From contig JAIWNF010000032.1 of assembly GCA_025093555.1 (NCBI GenBank), positions 186,001-250,000 on the forward strand: a DNA stretch of 64,000 bases. Reading direction: 5' to 3'. A model generated the notes under the pieces. It was given only the letters and a program-made list of their open reading frames with translations. It did no database searches and had not been told where the DNA came from. Positions 11,111 through 22,110 of this stretch are shown piece after piece. The stretch comes from Circinella umbellata. Its lineage: Eukaryota; Mucoromycota; Mucoromycetes; Mucorales; Lichtheimiaceae. Position 1 is the first letter of the stretch. Each line of letters opens with the position of its first letter. Position numbers and translations under genes: made by a program.

Positions 11111-11253
11111 GATAGATTAGTAATATGTATATATATTTGTTATTATTATACAAACCAACAACAAATAATATAAACTCGGATAAACGATTATAAAGTATAT
11201 AAAAAAAAAAGAAATAGGTCGGGCACTTGCTCCGCGTTTGAGGGGGGTTGTGG

Positions 11254-11699
11254 TCACAAAAAAAAAACTGGGTTTTTAGCTGGGAAAAAGGTTGAAAAAA
11301 TTTTCAGTCAGCAAGAGGTCCCAAAAAAGTATAAATAGGCGTCCATTCCATGGCCTTCAGTTTTTTCTTTAGTGACCGTACTCTACAGGATCTGTATGCA
11401 GTACATTACCAGTCTACGTTTCTTAAACTAGACACACATCTCAGGCTAGACGATGACCAATGACAGCCCTTCCTTAGAGTGAAGTGTATTGAATGCGGTT
11501 CTTTCGGGACACTTTCAGTAGTTGATGATCTCGCCCGTTTCTATTCCAGAGCGTGGCACGGAAGATGCTGTGGTCTGATGGCCTCTTTTATAAAAATAAG
11601 TAAATGATTTAAAAAAAACAATTAATTTTTTTTTGTTTAGTTAAACTCTGATTGGTTTCAGTTTTTTTCTGTTTTTGTTTTGTGCTGGGGTTTTGGGTT
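11254..11699 (+). repeat. 446-bp LTR-like repeat, copy 1 (inverted partner at 59636-60076)
   Basis: Almost the whole stretch recurs in reverse complement at 59636-60076, with only scattered substitutions. It contains a good TATA box, TATAAATAG at 11330-11338, in a context (AAGTATAAATAGGCGTCC) identical in both copies. A promoter inside a compact dispersed repeat without coding capacity suggests a solo LTR or a short non-autonomous element. I could not fix TG...CA ends or a target duplication, so the class is open. Confidence 0.6.
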
Positions 11700-11807
11700 T
11701 TGGGTTTTGGGATTATTAAAAAAAAATCTTTTTTTTTTGTGTCTCTTTATATTATAACCCAGATTATTGACGGTTTTTTTTAAGGATCATTTTAAAGTTT
11801 AAATACA

Positions 11808-13480
11808 TTATTTATTTTCTGTACTAGTGGGTGTTATGGATGATGAAGTAGTAGTAGTAGTAGTAGTAGTGGTATTATTATTATTATCATTATCATTATT
11901 TACAGAAGAGGATTGTTGTTCTTGTTCTTGTTGTTTTTGTGAACGTACTCGTTTTCGAGCATTAGCAATTAATTCATCAAATTGATTTTTATATCTTCTA
12001 TTATGTTCTTCAATATTTAACTGTTGCGAATTTGTATGATGACGTACATTATTATAACCTTCCTCTGCTTCATTTAATTGTTTTATCAATGTACGACCCT
12101 CTTTTGGATGTTCTGCATCCAGATTTGCATAATAAAGCGTAACATATTCTTTATGTCGCCATACCATTTGTTGTTTATCACCATGATCTGGTAATCCTAA
12201 ATCCCTTAATGTTTTTTTCAAGTCTTTTTCCTTTTGCATATCATAGACTAATTTGATCGGTTTCTTGCCATAATAATTATCATTTCTAATATGAAATATA
12301 AAATATATCAATCCCAATATATCCCTTATGATCCTTCACTTAATTATAATAAACTATAACTTACTGTCGTTTGTCTCGTCGGTTTATGGTGGGTGAAATA
12401 GGTATAGAGGATATAGGTGTTGATGAATTAGATGAAGAAGAAGCTCCTTGCCGCTAAAAAAACCAACAGCAACAAATAACCTTGATTAAAACCTCTTATT
12501 GAAAAATAACATAATTCCCCGATCCCTTCTAATTAAATTATTCAATTTACATACCAAAAATGATCTTGGTGGCTCAGGTATACTACTATCCCCTCTTAAA
12601 CATCGATCTATATGTTCATTAATAACTGCTTGTCTCATGAATTGATTACAAGAAAAACATTGCACCTGCGTTTCCTCTAGTAATGACAAAAAAGAAAAAA
12701 ATAATAATTAATCCATGGTTTTATGAACGAGTATTTATATCTTGAAACTTTTTTTAAATCATACGTGTTATTGGTGCACTCTTATTATTATTATCGATAT
12801 TATTATGAGTAGTAGTTGTTGTAGCAGGAATATCAGCTGATGCTAAAACAGGAAGAGATTTTGGTGTCATTGATTTTACTTGATTTGGTTGTATCTGAAA
12901 ATCATTATCTTCTTCATCATCCAAAGTAATAATGTTATCATAACGTTGTTGTTGTTTTCCAATACGTGCTGATCTTCGAGCACTTGAAGAAGTAGTAGAA
13001 GATTGTTGAACAGATTCTAATTTCGAAGTTGTTGATGTAGATTGTTGTTGTTGTGGCGGTTGTTGTTTTTGTTGCTGCGGCGGTTGTGGTTGTTCCTGTC
13101 TTTTTTCTAAGGTAACCACAAACTGTCTAAATATATATTATCATTAGATTAAAAATATCAAAGAAAGAAGGGGAGGGGAGGAAAGGGGGGGGTCATTTTA
13201 AAAAATATAAATACCTTGCAGCTGTACGCCACGTATTTACACATTCATCAAGTGAACTATTGCGAATCATTTTTGATTCATCAGCAGGTGTTTTACATGC
13301 TGGACAAACACGTTCCTGAGCAAGTCGCCTTCGAATACAAAGAGCACAAAATGAATGTATACATGTAGTTAATTGCATGGGTGTCGTATATAAATCTTTA
13401 CATATTGCGCACCGTAATTCTCGATCAAGTCGTTGTAAATTGGAATTAGAAAAGTCAGTTGGATCGTGAATATCTTCCAT
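11808..13480 (-). CDS. RAD18: E3 ubiquitin ligase RAD18 (post-replication repair)
   Basis: Exons on the minus strand: 13480-13215, 13126-12765, 12676-12555, 12453-12365 and 12285-11808, giving about 438 residues. Domain order is that of Rad18: a C3HC4 RING at residues 24-62 (C24, C27, C40, H42, C45, C48, C59, C62), a UBZ4-type zinc finger at about 216-235 (CFSC...HIDRC), and a SAP-like DNA-binding segment near 287-330. With Rad6, Rad18 monoubiquitinates PCNA at stalled forks in the nucleus and so starts translesion synthesis. Linkers are low in complexity, rich in Q, T and N, and the tail ends in poly-T/S. Every splice junction keeps frame. A palindromic MluI cell-cycle element lies 60 bases upstream of the start. 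Confidence 0.93.
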
Positions 13481-13540
13481 TATTATTATTATTTAATAGC
13501 TGAGTGAAGAGTGAGAGCAAAAAAATAAAAAAAAAATAGA

Positions 13541-13568
13541 GACGCGTTATTGGATTTCATAACGCGTC
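13541..13568 (-). promoter_or_regulatory. Inverted pair of MluI cell-cycle boxes (ACGCGT) in the RAD18 promoter
   Basis: GACGCGTTAT and ATAACGCGTC form a perfect 10-bp inverted repeat around an 8-base spacer, 60 bases upstream of the RAD18 start. ACGCGT is the binding core of the fungal MBF complex, which drives G1/S expression of replication and repair genes. The role here is inferred from motif and position. Confidence 0.6.
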
Positions 13569-14496
13569 GCTATCTAAAAATAAATAAATAAGGTAGAAAT
13601 AACTGGTTTTTCCTATAATCACCAGCCCACTGGTTATTTACAGGTTATAATTATTACTATCATACAACTTATTATTCATTGTCTTTCTTCTTTCGTCTTT
13701 TTCTCTCTTTTCTTTTTTATAAATAAGTCATCATTATCCACTCTGGTTCTTTTATTATATGTTGTGCTGAAAGCATATGGATTTCATCACAATTTAATGT
13801 ATAAAGTTCAACATTTCTATATATAACAACTCTTATTACTCACAATTAGACTAATGGTACGTCCTAGTTTTCAAATATTCAATTAACCTCTCCTTTCCCA
13901 CAGTTTCTAGGGGAACCATATATTTTATTCACTTATATTTTATCAATCCTCGGATAAACAAAATTAATATATACATACTAAAAAGGTATTTTTACACATT
14001 GATTACCTATAATATAATATTTTGAACCAAAAAAAAAAATATTCAATTATTAAAAGCTATTATACTTTTTGTTTTGACATACATATAAAAAGAATTGCTT
14101 ATGATACAATTTATTTTGACCTACTAATTCAGAATTTTGAAATTTATTAAAAAATGAGAGCAGGTACGTATTTTATTGTAGAATAAACCAAATATATTAA
14201 ATGCATACTATAATACTTGAGTAGTAGGAGTTTATTATTGCAATAAGTTATGTATAGTAGTAGTCAGCTTATGAACGAAGCAAAATAACCTTGTATTTTT
14301 ATGCGCATATACATCAAATATTTACTGTGAGAAACGATTAATTTACATGGTTGAGAACAATAATAATTTACTTGGTATAAGTTTGCCAAATAAATCACTT
14401 TTCCTGCAAAAGATTTTATACTCTAATCTATGACTTTCAGCAGCATAGATAGTATACTTTTTCTCCCCCCCCCATAACATCCTCTCTCTCTCTATT
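13569..14496. other. Intergenic region upstream of RAD18
   Basis: AT-rich sequence with no supported gene, holding the distal RAD18 promoter. A CT-rich microsatellite sits near 14460-14500. Confidence 0.4.
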
Positions 14497-15181
14497 TTCA
14501 AGACTATGTCTGTAATTCATCATTGCCATTCATGTTAGACAAAATAATATGTTATCGTTGGAAGAAAGACTTCATATAAATTGCTCAACCAATCAAATAC
14601 TCTGCTTTGATCGGTTAAATACTCTACCGTTCACATAGAGGTGGGATTATGGGTTTATATTATTGAGATATAAGATGTTATTTTTAAAAGAAGAAACGCA
14701 TTTCCTATTTCACTTTCATAATTTACTTAATCTTGACAATATATATATTATAAAGATTTATAATATTCAACTGAAACGAAATTGTTCATACTGACTATTT
14801 ATGCGCGGGGAGTGTGTATCGTAGTTGAGCGAGAGCATTTGGATCGGATGGTGTTTGATAGAGGTGCGGGGAGTCAAGCAACAAAATTTTTAGTTACAAA
14901 AGAATAGTTGGTATAAATAATGAAAAAATGTACAAGAAAAACAGTGCTTTAAGATTCATCAAATGTAATTGTCAGCTGAAACAAACAAATATGTACTCAA
15001 AACCAGTTATTTCATATTATAAATAAACATCAAGTGTAAACAAAATAACAACACTATCCACAAATATACATTACACCACTTCATGAGTAAAAAACAAGTT
15101 AGTCCATAATAACATTTTATTTATTATAGTAAAGATTAATAAGCCTCCTCTTAGTTCTCAAGAAATAATAATATGACTTGA

Positions 15182-15424
15182 TTAACGAGAATAACCACGA
15201 GAAGGTGGAAGGCTAGCTATTCCCAAAAATATGTGTTTGGTTTCTCCACAACCCAACACTTTGGTAAAAGTGCTCCCAACGTTCTGGAACAATACGCGCG
15301 CCAAGACCTCTTTGTGCAAGGGCAAAGCTGTACTATCCATGGGAGAAACCAAATTAGGTAAATGCGCAGTAAGTCCAGAACGCGAGCTACCAGACGCGTC
15401 GCCAACCGGCTCAACAGTTTCCAT
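15182..15424 (-). CDS. Unrecognised 80-aa reading frame, identical in both arms of the inverted duplication
   Basis: The frame begins METVEPVGDASGSSRSGL and ends SLPPSRGYSR. It is identical at the protein level to the frame at 36050-36292 in arm B. I recognise no domain. It lies in the best-conserved part of the duplication and uses more G and C than the surroundings. Identity between the copies may reflect recent duplication or gene conversion rather than selection, so coding status is unproven. Confidence 0.3.
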   Translation of the reverse strand: METVEPVGDASGSSRSGLTAHLPNLVSPMDSTALPLHKEVLARVLFQNVGSTFTKVLGCGETKHIFLGIASLPPSRGYSR

Positions 15425-15927
15425 AGAGATTTAAAACATTAACAATAAAAGAAATTGATTAATAAAATACTATTATTTTTTTTTACTTGACATTCATTCA
15501 GCACACACTTGTTCTCTCTCCCCATTAAAAGCTCTTTAAAACAAAAACTTGCCTTTTTGCTAATAAACTAAAGTTGGCGCCACTTGAAAGCAATAACCCT
15601 CTCAATAGCGAGGTAAAGTTAAACAAAAGACAAGAAACCACTTCTGCCTCGTAACCATGGCGATCAGTTAGGGTTACATTGAGGGACGCAAGTCGAAGAT
15701 CCAAAGGGACTAGATCTTACAATGCAGTGGTTTACCCAGTTAAGCTGCAGAATTAACTACATAATACCCCGGAAAAGTTATGTCCTTTGTGGTTTGTGTG
15801 CTAGCCCGATTTCGAAAGGCCCGTCCAGCATCGAGCACATCCAAAAGTCCCAGGAGTGGAACGTCTCAAGCTCCGGCAAGAGTAAACGTTACTGCATCAG
15901 AAATGTCTCCCTCTGTTCAGACACGGG

Positions 15928-16131
15928 TTAACTCCATTCGTCCAGGAATGTTGAATTCTGAAGCGCTCTGATAAAGTCAAAAAAAAACTCTATCCCCTCC
16001 GCATTCAGGAACTTCACCCACGCACCTGGGGTACATCGTTTCCAAGAACAGTAGCCAGTTAGCATGCACAAACAAGAAAAAAAGTAAAACAGTAACAACA
16101 CAGGTGGCAATGAAGTCCTGAGTTCCGTCAA
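15928..16131 (-). CDS. Unrecognised 67-aa reading frame with hydrophobic N-terminus (arm A)
   Basis: The frame starts MTELRTSLPPVLLLFYFF and differs from its arm B partner (35343-35546) by one residue, P10 in place of L10. The hydrophobic stretch at residues 8-24 could be a signal anchor. No family recognised; it could equally be non-coding repeat sequence. Confidence 0.2.
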   Translation of the reverse strand: MTELRTSLPPVLLLFYFFSCLCMLTGYCSWKRCTPGAWVKFLNAEGIEFFFDFIRALQNSTFLDEWS

Positions 16132-16618
16132 ATTCCTTTAGCCACCTAAAGCCTGGAGGGAGGTGTTAAAGAAGAAAAGAGAAAAGAAAGGGAAAAAAAA
16201 GACCAATTTTGGCACGCGGCCTTTTTTAACATTTCACCAACTCAGCAATATGCATGAAATGCATTGTACTCATTTTTGCTCTCCCTTGAATAAATGTCAG
16301 TTGCTCCAATATTATAGTCAAAATTCTCTAGTGATTAATTTATTTATTAAATAAAAGGCTGGATTGACTTTTCTAAACTATATATTTTTGCTTTTATCCA
16401 TAAACTTACTTTTCAATGCAAGCCTGCAAAAAAAAATTTCGCCACTGTATGATCAAGATCCCATATTATGAATTTGTTGAGCAATTCAACATCACGAAGG
16501 TCAAAATTTTGACACAGATTATCAGAAGATAGAGATAAGAAAAAAAAATGTATGCTTTTTGCTATCATATAAAAGCTGATTCTGTTGTAAATAAAAGAAG
16601 TTGACAGATTGTGTAAAG

Positions 16619-17399
16619 ATTCATATTTATATTATATTATATTAATTGATTGCTCTAGAAAGTTTAATGTAAAACAAAATAAGAGAAATATTTTAGATCA
16701 TATCCTGTTTACACTACTTTAATAGAAGAGCGAAGAGAAGTATTCCTGTTTAATATTATCTGCTGAAATGATATTCGCTATTTAACGGAACTGTTTTTGT
16801 GATTGATTAATAGTTTAACCATTTTCCTTACTAGAAATACAATAATTAAAATAGTAAACATTGAAACAACGATCGACTTTCTAAATATAGTGAACAAACA
16901 TTTCAATCATATGTAAAGTAAAGTAAAATTATATCAATTGATCCAACGCTTTGCTGTCTTTACTATGTAACATATGGGTTTATCCAATTAAAAATAAATA
17001 AAGTGGTTGTGATATCGCTTACATCATCGTATTACTTCTTTTTCGTTTTTCAGCAGAGTGTTTCTTGTCAGAAATAATTATGTAAAATAGAGTCCGCATA
17101 CCATATCAAGTATATTTACGCGTCGTATTTGATAGAAACAAATTAATAATACAGAATTAATGCAAAAAAAAATATTGAGTTGTTATTTTATATTTGTCAT
17201 TATAAATTTATAAATAGAATTACGAGGGGCTTAGTAATTAAAAAGTAGTAAAAAGATATTGGAATTAAACTGCTTTTGGGATCATGGTTACTCGGAGAGA
17301 TTTTTTGATCTTGTCGGCATAATCCAATTTCAATATAAAAAGAATTTGTTTTTTATATTCCTTTTTTTTTATTTTATTCCCAACTTTCTACTTGACATA
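16619..17399. other. Intergenic region upstream of the GST gene
   Basis: AT-rich, with no supported gene. T-rich sequence directly precedes the ATG at 17400. Confidence 0.4.
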
Positions 17400-18296
17400 A
17401 TGACTCAACAAGTTAAATTATATACATTTCCTCCTTCATTATATGGTTCGATTCCTCGATTACTGATTGCCGAAAAGAATATCAAAAACGTCGAGTGTGT
17501 TACGATTGATCTTTCCAAGGCTGAGAACTTTTCACCTGAATATTTAAAGTAAAGTATCTTATAAAAGTATAATAATAAAAACAGTCTGATGTTATATATG
17601 TATATTGTATGATAGCAGATTACTTACTTTTTAGTAACCATGGAAACATATAGAATAAATCCAAAACACACTGTACCTAGTTTAGAATTCACAGATGAAA
17701 CAGGCAAGAAGGTGATTGAAGATGATTCTATTCAAGTATGTAAGCAATTGGATAAAATAAGTGGTGTTCCTCAACTTTATACAGACAAGAATGCCAATGA
17801 AATCGATACCTATGTCAAGGATATGCATGACAACGCTGATGTCGGAAATACTTTATTTTTTACCTCACGCGACCAAACTGAATTGACACGAAAGAAAGGT
17901 CTGATTGTACCTTTTATTCAAGGCCGTATTCAAGGTTTTGAAACTTATAGTCAACAAGCACCCGAAAATAAATCATTGTATGATGCATTCCTCAACATGT
18001 CGAAACACATGGCTGCTCAATACCAAGGTGAGGCAGATCCCCAATCTCTGTTTGATATGAACGCACAAAATTGGACGAAGGCCGTTGCTTTCTTGGATAA
18101 AACCGAATCTATTTTATCAAAAAGCCAAGGAGATTATATTTTTGGTGATTATTCACTTGCTGATGTTCATTTAACGGCTTGGTTGTATCGTCAAGAATTG
18201 GTACGTGGAGAAGAAAATTTCCAAGGAAGACCTGCTGTCAAGGCTTATTATGAACGTGTCAAAGCACGCCCTAGTTTCAAGGAAACCTGGGGCTAA
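17400..18296 (+). CDS. Glutathione S-transferase family protein
   Basis: Two exons, 17400-17548 and 17654-18296, give about 263 residues. I placed the acceptor at 17653 because it restores the conserved EYLKINPKHTVPSLE block; acceptors a few bases upstream hit stops. The N-terminal half is the thioredoxin-like GST domain (KLYTFPPSLYGSIPRLL, then HTVPSLE and the EDDS glutathione-binding loop). The C-terminal half is helical, with GDYSLADVHLTAWLYR resembling the conserved GST C-terminal motif. Such enzymes conjugate glutathione to electrophiles or act as peroxidases in the cytosol. The subclass is not clear; it recalls fungal Ure2-like or omega-type enzymes. Confidence 0.85.
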
Positions 18297-18528
18297 GTCT
18301 AATTTTATTATTATAACAATAAAAATACTTTTCAATTTTTTATTTCTAAGATACATGTGTTTGTTTATGTGTACGTAAGTGTGTGTGTGTGTGTGTGTGT
18401 GTGGTGATAATAGGATCGGAAGGCATATATTCAAAAGCGCTTATGCGTGTTCTAATAAATTTTCAGGACACGATAAAAAAAAGTTACTTTCTTTCTTCCC
18501 CCACTTTTATTTTTTTTTCTTTGTTACA

Positions 18529-19749
18529 ATGACAACACTTGAACGATTATTAGAAGATTCAAATAGTCCACTTATTAAAGTGGATATGAAGGTAAAAATT
18601 ATATATATTTATTATAGTGTACGAATTCTATAACTTACTTGATATTATATATAATATATAGGAAGCATTACGACCAGACATCTTTAATAAACTACCCATC
18701 GATGCTATTGAATCTTTATATGATCTAGTACCACTAGCTGATCTTGTTTTTTTTCGTGCCAGACCTGATCACGGTCCTGAAGACAAACTGGAAATTATTC
18801 AACCTGAATCAATTGAACACGTTAATCAATTAAAACAAGATCCTTGGTGTGCACCTTACATTTCATCTAGTGTGTTCAACAATCTAGAGTTTAAAACAGC
18901 TTGGGAAGACTTTATAGTATTATTAAGTGAAGGTTATTATGAGCCTGAAGATGAAGAAGACGAGGTAGAAGACGAAGAAGTGGAAAAAGTAGTCGTAAAA
19001 GGAAGACGAAAGCGTAAGGCGAGTGATGCTACCCTTGACGAGGATGAAAATGGATTTAAGGTAAAAAATAAAAATATGTTTTAATTTAATAAATTGGGAT
19101 AGTGATAAATAACACTTTGTTGCGTGTTTCTACAATTTATATATAGGATGATCAATATGAACGATATTGGGGTGAACGATTAGAAAAACAACAAAAGAAA
19201 CAAAAAAAGCGAACTCCAAAGTCAAAAAAGTCAGCTCAAGAACAAGAGCCAGTAAATGTAGATGACTTTTCAATAGAAGAACAACCAATGGTTATGGAAT
19301 CAGCACAGGCCCCCAAAAGAGGTCGAGGACGAACTCTAAAGTCAAAAAAGTCGGTGCAAGAACAAGAGCCAGTAAATGTAGATGACTTTTCAATAGAAGA
19401 ACAACCAATGGTTATGGAATCAATCACAAAAGAAGCACAAGCTCCCAAAAGAGGTCGAGGACGAACACCAAGATCAAAAAAGTCGGTTCAAGAACAAGAA
19501 GTACAAAATGTAGATGAGCTATTAAATGGAGAAGAACAACCAATGATTATGGAATCAGTCACAAAAGAAGCACAAGCTCCCAAAAGAGGTCGAGGACGAA
19601 CACTAAAATCAAAAAAGTCGGTTCAAGAACAAGAAGTACAAAATGTAGATGAGTTATTAAATGAAGAAGAGTCACAGATGGTTTTGGATACAACTAAGAG
19701 AAAAGCAGTACCAGCCAAAAGAGGACGAGGACGCCCCAAGAAACAATAA
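18529..19749 (+). CDS. ASXH-domain chromatin protein with four AT-hook repeats
   Basis: Exons 18529-18591, 18662-19060 and 19147-19749 encode about 354 residues. The N-terminal 130 residues resemble the Asx homology (ASXH/DEUBAD-like) domain: LLEDSNSPLIKVDMK, LPIDAIESLYDLVP and FKTAWEDFIVLLSEGYYEPE follow the expected LL..., LP...L and F..A...W...L..G.Y.P pattern. In animals this domain binds and activates the BAP1-type deubiquitinase acting on histone H2A. An acidic stretch follows. The last 200 residues hold four tandem units of about 42-46 residues, each ending in KRGRGR, an AT-hook core that binds the minor groove of AT-rich DNA. A nuclear role is likely. Fungal ASXH proteins are poorly studied, so this call rests on pattern only. 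Confidence 0.6.
19203..19740 (+). repeat. Intragenic tandem repeats encoding AT-hooks
   Basis: Four units of about 126-138 bp share AAGTCAAAAAAGTCGGTGCA-like starts and AAAAGAGGTCGAGGACGAAC-like ends. Units are close in DNA sequence, so the copy number may vary between strains. Confidence 0.8.
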
Positions 19750-20336
19750 TAAACCGGATTTGATTTATGCAAATGTTCACACTGTACATATATATATATA
19801 TCCACACATACACGCATTCATACAATTAAATGCTACATATATTATTCGCCACTGTATTTTTTTTATTCGCTCATGGATCAATAAATAGTTATATAACTTA
19901 TGAAAATTAATATTTCTTTGGTGGTTATCAATGTCAGTATCATTTTTTCCAATATATAATGTATTATATTAAAAAATGTTGCTGTTTAGCAAGCCTGCAG
20001 CGTAGTAACCCATGGTAACATCCAACTTTTTTTTTCTAGTCTAATCCTAGAATTATCGGTGAACTGCTGATATATTCTGCTAAAATGGGTTACACATTCA
20101 TCCCCTATTAGGTAGACTGTTTTCGGTGCGATATTATAACCGTAACCATACTCAAATGGATTTTTCAAGAAATGAGCAAACACATCTTGCTATATCTCAC
20201 CGTAATATACAATGCAGAATATATTATTGACATTGGTTTCAAGACATTGGATTGTCAAATTATTTTGAAAAGGTTCATTTAATAAATAGAACAAAATAAC
20301 GAGTAAAAAAAAAAAAGAAAAAGAAACGTCGTTTTG
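19750..20336. other. Intergenic region after the ASXH gene
   Basis: Poly-TA and AT-rich sequence. A 65-codon open frame on the minus strand (20183-19986) has some coding-like composition (FEYGYGYNIAPKTVYLIGDE) but no recognised domain and no intact context. Confidence 0.3.
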
Positions 20337-20521
20337 TTCGGATGGATCCGAACAGATCTCGAGGACCACATCACGTCAAAAAAAAAAAAGTTGGTATCAA
20401 GGGTATATAATCGCATGTAAATCGGAGCTACTCGACCAGCCTATTTACTCATTGTATTACTGAAAGAATGTTAAAAAAGAAAAGGGCAAGAGAGATATCT
20501 GATAGTTTATCTGATCAATAA
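20337..20521 (+). promoter_or_regulatory. Orphan promoter-like block with a 17-codon ORF
   Basis: Within 190 bases lie a near-palindrome TTCGGATGGATCCGAA (20337-20352), TCACGTCA, which is a CRE-type site TGACGTGA on the other strand (20371-20378), and TATATAA at 20404-20410. The first ATG after the TATA box (20468) opens a frame of only 17 codons (MLKKKRAREISDSLSDQ). The next annotated feature is the 3' end of ERG3 on the other strand. The block could drive a small peptide, a non-coding RNA antisense to ERG3, or be the remnant of a lost gene. Confidence 0.35.
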
Positions 20522-20861
20522 TATATATATATTCTCATGCAAAATTAAACACTCTCCATTCCCCACCATATAAAATTGGAAGACTAAAATACTTTAAGAT
20601 TTCCTGCTTCTTTAAAATAATTATAATAGTAATAGTAATAATAGGTAATAAATTAAATGGGAAGGGGAGGGAATATAATGTATTAAATGTAACAAACAAA
20701 TAAAGAGGAAGATTACAAAGACAAGACTAATTAAATAATAATAATTTAAAACGCTAAAATAAGGTGGAACATGCATGTGTATTATTAAGCAAAAGAAAAA
20801 AAAAAGAGGGTAAAAGATTAAATAAGTGAATTAATTAAATTATCGAGTAAAGGTTTTAATT

Positions 20862-22110
20862 TTAATTGGTTTTTTTCTTGTTAGTTCCAAGAACTTCGCC
20901 TTCAATATCTTCAGCATCTTTAGCTTGTGCTGCCCAAGTCTTTTTACTATTTCGAAGTTCTTCATTGTATTGTTCTTCAGTAGGTTCACGATGTGATCCA
21001 CCAAAACGATCCCAGAATGTAAAGTATTGACCATAATTATAATTGAAATATAAATGATGAACGGCGTGATGAGCACTAGTATTGATGATGGTTGAACGAG
21101 AGACAAAGTTACCTATACAACATATGTTTTATTTAGTCAATTGTATATCATCCATTTCATTCAATATATATATATATATATATCAATTATTTACCATCAT
21201 GAATCATAACAGTCCAAATGTTAACAAAGATAAACATGCCAATATATTGCCATTTTTGCATAGGGATGAGATAGACAAATAAGTGATATGGTATAGATTG
21301 AGAATAACCGTCCAATGGATGAAAAGCGTGAGATGCAAAAGGTGAAGGAACTAAGAGTAAACGTGTTATGTTAGTATCTATGTCAATTTTCCACGCTATT
21401 TTATCTCTCTTTTTTTTAATAATAATAATAAATTCATACCGATCCATTTATGATGAGGCTAATATATTATGAAGTAATAATAAAAAAAAAGTCAGCATGA
21501 AAAAATATATAAATAATATAAAAAAAAAAGCTCTTCTTTACCTTGTGCAAACGCTTATATAAAATAGGATGATGCAAATAACGATGGATCCAATAAATAC
21601 CAAAGTCAGTGAAGAGTAAAAAGGTAGGCATGACTAGAAAGAAATAAGCCCAACCAAGAGGAGTAGTAGGCATATTTTCGTATAACAAAGAATATCCTTT
21701 TACTTCACCCCAGAACCAAGGTACCGTAAGAGCTAAAATAGAAATTATGTAAGTATATGGAATAATAAATTTAGAATACAAAAAAAAAACATACCAGAAA
21801 AACCGGGAACGGCCTTCACTGCACAATCAATTTCGAGACGAACTTGGTTTTTCAAAAATTTAGGATGTTTCATATATTCATGGTCAAAGAGAACATAGTA
21901 TGAAAAAGTGGCTGCAGAGAGATAAAAGAACCAACCACCTAAAGTCACTATGATAAAAATGGACAAACAAATCCGCATGTCGTTATCGCGCGACCAGGCC
22001 GATGTGACAACATCATCAAGTGTACCATTACCGAAATTTTGTGCTGGTAACAATTTCGCATAGACACTATCAAAAAAATATTCGTCTGCGTACTCCAAAG
22101 CTACGTCCAT
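20862..22110 (-). CDS. ERG3: C-5 sterol desaturase
   Basis: Five minus-strand exons: 22110-21795, 21732-21542, 21458-21440 (19 nt), 21350-21195 and 21112-20862, giving about 310 residues. The three histidine clusters of the fatty-acid-hydroxylase/sterol-desaturase family are present: HRYLHH, then HKPHHKWIVP with FASHAFHP, and HHAVHH near the C-terminus. These ligate the di-iron centre. Several hydrophobic spans mark an ER membrane enzyme, which introduces the C5-C6 double bond in ergosterol synthesis. The 19-nt exon 3 encodes PHHKWI and is needed to complete the second cluster. The short exon restores frame on both sides, which supports the model. The promoter side (22111 on) has long poly-A/T tracts. 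Confidence 0.94.

Larger units (their letters stand above)
14497..16618 (+). repeat. Inverted duplication, arm A
   Basis: This arm matches the reverse complement of 34890-38452. The inner part (about 14930-16400) is nearly identical to arm B. The outer left part (14497-14777) is still recognisable, for example TTTGATCGGTTAAATACTCT shared exactly, but carries many substitutions and indels. Relative to arm B, arm A lacks a 1.5-kb block at 14777/14778 and has about 90 extra bases after 14822. Weak similarity may continue past 16618. No terminal repeats or target duplications were found, so a segmental duplication is as likely as a transposon pair. Confidence 0.75.

Noticed and set aside
15570..15600. 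TGGCGCCACTTGAAAGC as an LTR-retrotransposon primer-binding site
   Set aside because: It resembles the TGGCGCC start of known sites, but no flanking long terminal repeats exist in either arm, and the sequence is partly palindromic.
16125..16160. Resemblance of GTCAAATTCCTTTAGCC to the conserved 16S rRNA segment near position 907
   Set aside because: Only a dozen bases agree and the flanks are unlike rRNA; no rRNA gene is present.
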